Assembly (NCBI GenBank): GCA_015056655.1
Contig: SVFV01000034.1
Coordinates: 1 to 37,456, forward strand
Direction: 5' to 3'
Length of the DNA stretch: 37,456 nucleotides
Source of the DNA: Butyrivibrio sp.
GTDB taxonomy: Bacteria > Bacillota > Clostridia > Lachnospirales > Lachnospiraceae
Position numbers and translations under genes: made by a program. Under the pieces are notes generated by a model that searched no databases, was not told the DNA's origin, and saw only the letters and a list, made by a program, of their open reading frames with translations. This document shows positions 34,540-37,456 of the stretch, one piece after another. The first letter of the stretch is position 1. Every line of letters starts with the position of its first letter.

Positions 34540-35616
34540 TTAGATTATCTCTTTAATATATACATTCTTAAGTGAGCTAAGATCCACGAAGGAGTCCCCA
34601 CACTTAACAATAGGCCTTGAAAGGTGATCAGGGTTGATATAGATTATCTCTCCCTCAAGATCATTGCTAAGCCTTACCCTGTTCGCAAGGAAAGATGCAG
34701 CAATGTGCCTTAAAAATGTGATAAGCACATCTGGATCATACTTAGTAAAGCCCTCTTTTTCCAAAGCTTCCATAACAATAAAAGGGCTTGCCGGCTCTCT
34801 ATAGGAGCGCTTTCCTGTCAGATCATCATAAGTATCTGCAACAGCAATTATCTTCGCAAATTCATCAATCTGTTCATTCTTAATTCCAAGAGGATAACCA
34901 CTTCCATCTGTTCTCTCATGATGCATAAGGACGGCATTTTTAATATGAGTATTTAATGTTTTATCCTTAACAAGCTGGTATCCAAGCTGTGTATGTGACT
35001 TATATATATCGAGTTCCCTTTTGGTATGAGGAGTTGTTTTTGTAAGGATTCCCGGAGGAAGTATCATTTTACCTATATCGTGAATAAGTCCTGCCATGGT
35101 AATAAGCTGAATATCCTCATCAGACATTCTCATCCATCTGGCAATCATACTTGAAATAATGGCAACATTGACGGAATGCATGTAAATAGAATCATCATAC
35201 TTGCGCATATTGTGGAGCATGTCAAATACTCCTGCCCCTGTTTCATTGTCCTCAAACAAGGAGAGCACAGGCTGTGTAAGCTTTTCTGTTTTTAATGATT
35301 CCTTTTTTTCAAAAGAATCCTTTAATGCCTTTTCAAGACGCTTGGCATCGTTTTCCAGAGTTTTCTTAAACTTCTTAAATTCGTTTGTTGAAAGAAGCTT
35401 TTCAGCATAAGACTCATTTTTGGACGGAGTAATAGACTTAACTATATTCTCTGGTTCATCAATAAATACATTAAAAATGGAATAGTTCTTAATGCGCTTA
35501 ATAGACTTTGAATCAAGCACTGTCCCCTTCGGCAGAACAAGCTGGTCATCAAGAGTATATATATTTTGCGCAATAACCATTCCATCGGTGATCTCATCAA
35601 CAGGTACTAGATTCAT
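34540..35616 (-). CDS. HD-GYP domain cyclic-di-GMP phosphodiesterase
   Basis: A 358-aa soluble protein. The N-terminal part (1-60; LVPVDEITDGMVIAQNIYTLDDQLVLPKGT) resembles the small beta domain that commonly precedes HD-GYP proteins. A Lys/Glu-rich helical linker spans 70-115. The HD-GYP domain (about 135-310) keeps HD at 179-180 (GLIHDIGK), the second metal ligands, and the family signature HHERTDGSGYP (232-242), so hydrolysis of cyclic-di-GMP to pGpG or GMP is likely. Further conserved residues ADTYDDLTGKRSYREP follow. AAGGAAG lies 5 bases upstream of the ATG. It begins 47 bases after the tRNA-Leu terminator, with no good promoter boxes between. Confidence 0.93.
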   Translation of the reverse strand: MNLVPVDEITDGMVIAQNIYTLDDQLVLPKGTVLDSKSIKRIKNYSIFNVFIDEPENIVKSITPSKNESYAEKLLSTNEFKKFKKTLENDAKRLEKALKDSFEKKESLKTEKLTQPVLSLFEDNETGAGVFDMLHNMRKYDDSIYMHSVNVAIISSMIARWMRMSDEDIQLITMAGLIHDIGKMILPPGILTKTTPHTKRELDIYKSHTQLGYQLVKDKTLNTHIKNAVLMHHERTDGSGYPLGIKNEQIDEFAKIIAVADTYDDLTGKRSYREPASPFIVMEALEKEGFTKYDPDVLITFLRHIAASFLANRVRLSNDLEGEIIYINPDHLSRPIVKCGDSFVDLSSLKNVYIKEII

Positions 35617-35662
35617 AAAACTTCCTTAACAACAAACAACAACCCCAGGCAACTTTTTTCCA

Positions 35663-35694
35663 GAAAAAAGGGAATAGCTAACTAAGCTATTCCC
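35663..35694 (-). terminator. Intrinsic terminator of the tRNA-Leu unit
   Basis: On the minus strand GGGAATAGCT and AGCTATTCCC form a perfect 10-bp stem (35694-35685 with 35679-35670) followed directly by six T residues. It lies 16 bases past the tRNA 3' end. Confidence 0.92.
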
Positions 35695-35709
35695 CTAAGA
35701 ACACTATAA

Positions 35710-35792
35710 TGCCGGTGGTGGGACTTGAACCCACACGCCCGTGAGGACAACAGATTTTGAGTCTGCATCGTCTGCCATTCCGACACACCGGC
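35710..35792 (-). tRNA. tRNA-Leu (anticodon CAA)
   Basis: A type II tRNA with a long variable arm, 83 nt on the minus strand. Acceptor stem GCCGGTG/CACCGGC with discriminator A at 35710. The anticodon loop CTCAAAA in stem GCAGA/TCTGT gives anticodon CAA, which reads UUG. The T arm contains GGTTCAAGTCC. CCA is not encoded (TTA follows). The gene has its own promoter and terminator. Confidence 0.97.
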
Positions 35793-35811
35793 GCATTTTT
35801 GCGACTCGTTT

Positions 35812-35840
35812 ATGTTATCACAACAGGCCATGATATTCAA
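35812..35840 (-). promoter_or_regulatory. Promoter of tRNA-Leu
   Basis: Minus-strand TTGAAT (35840-35835) and TAACAT (35817-35812) are 17 bases apart, predicting a start about 12 bases before the mature tRNA 5' end. Confidence 0.65.
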
Positions 35841-35864
35841 GCAAAATTAAGTCGAATATTTTTA

Positions 35865-36134
35865 TTATGCGTCCCACTCTTCGTATTCAAATTCCATCTG
35901 TTCTTTTCTTCCAGCATGCTTTCCAAGAAGATAAAAACAGCCAGCTATAAGAAGCACAAATCCAAATACACAAAGGCCAACTGTTATAGCCTTTTTAGTA
36001 TCGTCGTCAAGACCATCATAACCAGTTTTAGCCTTACCATAAGCCTTTTTAGCTCCGTCCCCTGTTATCTCAAGAATCTTCTCTGCACTGCTTCTAAGTT
36101 CATCAATATCTAAACCTTCAAGGAAATTACTCAT
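35865..36134 (-). CDS. Small single-pass membrane protein of unknown function (89 aa)
   Basis: I do not recognise the family. Residues 1-48 form an acidic, helical, soluble N-terminus (LEGLDIDELRSSAEKILEITGDGAKKAYGKAK). Residues 49-71 are one membrane helix (ITVGLCVFGFVLLIAGCFYLL), followed by a short charged tail rich in Glu. GGGGG lies 9 bases upstream of the ATG. It follows the alpha/beta hydrolase gene by 40 bases on the same strand and may be co-transcribed with it. The layout resembles small membrane regulators or YtxH-like stress proteins, but there is no specific motif to support that. Confidence 0.72.
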   Translation of the reverse strand: MSNFLEGLDIDELRSSAEKILEITGDGAKKAYGKAKTGYDGLDDDTKKAITVGLCVFGFVLLIAGCFYLLGKHAGRKEQMEFEYEEWDA

Positions 36135-36174
36135 AATAAATACCCCCGGATTTCATTCAAATGAATGTTTTTTT

Positions 36175-36930
36175 CTAGGATAACTGCATGTTCTCCTCTA
36201 TAAATGATACCATTTCTTTGCCGGCCTTAACAACCTCTTTTCCGTAAAAACCATGGCCTGCATCAGTTATCTGGACTATCTTTGCAGCAGGAAATTTCTT
36301 CCTTGCTTCAATGCTATAAGAAAGTGGCACCACCTCATCAATATTGCCATGAAGTATAAGAACGTTGCCCGTAAACCTCACCATATAATCATAGATATTT
36401 AAAGAAAAAGCATCCTCGTAATATCTTCTTCCAACAGGAAGCCCAAAAACTGTAGAGCTGTCCTCAATAAGATCATCTGATGGATATTTTCTTCTCGCAT
36501 CATCAAAAAGCACATAAGCAGGATATAAAAGGACCATTCCCTTTATCTCATCAGGAGCATCTCCTGCAGCAATAGTTGACGCTACGCCGCCCTGGCTGAC
36601 TCCCATAAGGAAAATATTTTTCCTATCTGCAAAAGGTTCCTTACGGATGCTTTCAACTACAGCCTCAATGTCCTCACTCTCAGTGATTACTGACATATCA
36701 GTCATTTTTCCATCGCTCTTGGATGATAAGCCCCCACCACAAAAATCGAAAATGTAGCAGCCTATGCCTTCTTTTACAAGAATCTCTGCATAAGGCCTTG
36801 TACCTTCTCTGTCACCGCCGAATCCATGAGCCATTATCACTATCGGATAACGCCCTTTTGAATCATCCGGCAAATATAATTCCCCAGAAATCTGAAAACC
36901 TTCTCTCTCCACCGTATATGTTTTTTGCAT
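36175..36930 (-). CDS. Alpha/beta hydrolase, esterase type
   Basis: A cytoplasmic 251-aa serine hydrolase. The oxyanion-hole segment is AHGFGGDREG, the nucleophile Ser112 lies in GVSQGG, the acid Asp198 in HGNIDEVVP, and the base His226 in DAGHGF, so the triad is complete. The overall pattern (ELYLPDD...GYIFDF-like strand...IEAVVESIRKEP) is that of the cinnamoyl/feruloyl-esterase-like and S9-like lipolytic group frequent in Butyrivibrio; substrate is not proved. A longer frame starts at 36966, but GAGGCGCTT directly precedes the ATG at 36930 and gives MQKTYTVERE, so I chose that. It is divergent from the small plus-strand gene. Confidence 0.88.
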   Translation of the reverse strand: MQKTYTVEREGFQISGELYLPDDSKGRYPIVIMAHGFGGDREGTRPYAEILVKEGIGCYIFDFCGGGLSSKSDGKMTDMSVITESEDIEAVVESIRKEPFADRKNIFLMGVSQGGVASTIAAGDAPDEIKGMVLLYPAYVLFDDARRKYPSDDLIEDSSTVFGLPVGRRYYEDAFSLNIYDYMVRFTGNVLILHGNIDEVVPLSYSIEARKKFPAAKIVQITDAGHGFYGKEVVKAGKEMVSFIEENMQLS

Positions 36931-36981
36931 AAGCGCCTCACATATTTTTCGGATATAAAGAGCCACAATTTACCGATAATA

Positions 36982-37010
36982 ATTTTATCAAAATTTCATT
37001 TAATTAACAA
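36982..37010 (-). promoter_or_regulatory. Promoter of the alpha/beta hydrolase gene
   Basis: Minus-strand TTGTTA (37010-37005) and TAAAAT (36987-36982) with a 17-base spacer. The predicted leader is about 45 bases. Confidence 0.55.
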
Positions 37011-37076
37011 GTTTTTGGATACTTTGTGACGGTTAAAAAAACATAAAAAAAATCTTTATTTTTTTAGAATTTTTCC

Positions 37077-37104
37077 TTGAATTATCCATCATCTGTACTA
37101 CAAT
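37077..37104 (+). promoter_or_regulatory. Promoter of the small plus-strand gene
   Basis: TTGAAT (37077-37082) and TACAAT (37099-37104, five of six consensus bases) with a 16-base spacer. The predicted start near 37111 falls at the base of a leader hairpin. Confidence 0.65.
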
Positions 37105-37110
37105 ATATAG

Positions 37111-37136
37111 TAGTTGATGAAGTTCTTTCACAACTA
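37111..37136 (+). other. 5' leader stem-loop of the small plus-strand gene
   Basis: TAGTTG (37111-37116) pairs with CAACTA (37131-37136); GAAG/CTTT add an inner stem beyond a small internal loop. It would sit at the very 5' end of the predicted transcript, a position typical of mRNA-stabilising hairpins. Confidence 0.5.
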
Positions 37137-37180
37137 TTTGTATGCATTTAAGGGGTTTTACAAGGGTTTAGGGGGTTTTT

Positions 37181-37378
37181 ATGAATTCTATCTTAGAAGA
37201 CAATCATTCTACGGAGCATTCTGACAACATTATTAACTATTCCTTAATCAGGAACATGCTTAGATCTATAGGCACGCAGCATTGGTCAGTCCTTAAGGCT
37301 ATGGATGAATATGATATTCCTGCTGATCAGAGAGACATTTACATGGAAACCATTGCAGATAAGTTTTTTGTCAGCTAA
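37181..37378 (+). CDS. Small protein of unknown function (65 aa)
   Basis: I do not recognise the family. The product is acidic, soluble and probably helical (MNSILEDNHSTEHSDN, then ALKAMDEYDIPADQ-like and YMETIADKF-type segments), with no signal peptide, membrane segment, or Cys pair. It is convincingly a gene: a good promoter, a 5' leader hairpin, AGGGGG 5 bases before the ATG, and a strong terminator 3 bases past the stop codon. This monocistronic, strong-signal layout suggests high or conditional expression. The middle part, NMLRSIGTQHWSVLKAMDEY, has a helix-turn-helix feel, but I cannot support DNA binding. Confidence 0.75.
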   Translation: MNSILEDNHSTEHSDNIINYSLIRNMLRSIGTQHWSVLKAMDEYDIPADQRDIYMETIADKFFVS

Positions 37379-37380
37379 TA

Positions 37381-37428
37381 AAGGAGCTGTGAAAAAATGA
37401 GATAATCATTTTTTCCAGCTCCCTTTTT
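37381..37428 (+). terminator. Strong intrinsic terminator of the 65-aa gene
   Basis: GGAGCTG (37383-37389) pairs with CAGCTCC (37416-37422), and AAAAAATGA with TCATTTTTT extends the stem. A T tract follows at 37424-37428. The A-rich 5' arm means it could work weakly on the minus strand as well. Confidence 0.9.
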
Positions 37429-37456
37429 ATATCATTTTTTGTGAGGTATGCTGTTT

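Overview
The window looks like chromosomal DNA from a Lachnospiraceae member, most like the Butyrivibrio/Pseudobutyrivibrio group. Grounds: moderately AT-rich sequence, strong GGAGG-type ribosome binding sites, short overlapping operon junctions, the polA-coaE neighbourhood, Gram-positive lipoprotein and surface-protein types, and several polysaccharide or glycoside genes. The genus is an inference; no rRNA is present. Almost every gene is on the minus strand; only two genes (20273-21328 and 37181-37378) are on the plus strand.

Region by region (minus-strand operons read right to left). 1-193: the 3' end of an unidentified, hairpin-dense plus-strand transcript with a terminator. 444-2063: rho, starting at TTG and closed by an intrinsic terminator with further hairpins behind it. 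2222-3997: an NfeD/SPFH membrane-microdomain pair followed by a small orphan gene. 4038-11590: an unusual five-gene transport cluster. It has two CUT1-type sugar ABC permeases, an HlyD/RND-type membrane-fusion protein, a MacB-like periplasmic-core protein that lacks the permease helices, and a 925-residue lipoprotein joining a propeller-like region to a solute-binding domain. No ATPase is encoded. 11604-14108: the conserved UPF0210/UPF0237 (ACT) pair and a YycJ/WalJ-type metallo-beta-lactamase-fold protein. 14233-20046: a zf-HC2 membrane protein, polA, coaE and an FtsA-like ATPase with a long repeat-bearing C-terminus. 20273-21328: a secreted three-domain fibronectin-III-like protein, convergent with the next unit.

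21390-27461: a 2023-residue two-module NRPS (A-T-C-A-T-C) whose first adenylation domain lacks the amino-binding Asp and whose internal condensation domain lacks the catalytic His. 27598-34402: a glycoside-use operon with a GH2 glycosidase, an orphan GT-B-like protein and two GPH-family symporters. It has a recognisable promoter/operator in front and a large terminator behind. 34540-37378: an HD-GYP protein, a complete tRNA-Leu(CAA) transcription unit, a small membrane protein, an alpha/beta hydrolase, and a tiny plus-strand gene with its own promoter, 5' hairpin and terminator.

How the parts fit: the GH2 operon should import a glycoside by cation symport and hydrolyse it inside the cell. The 4-11.6 kb cluster probably binds a polymer or sugar at the surface and joins an importer core to a MacB/HlyD-like extracytoplasmic stalk; this is the best candidate for an undescribed system. 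The NRPS is the second: its degenerate residues predict a non-amino-acid starter and release by the terminal C domain. All functional statements come from motifs read by eye; no database search was possible.
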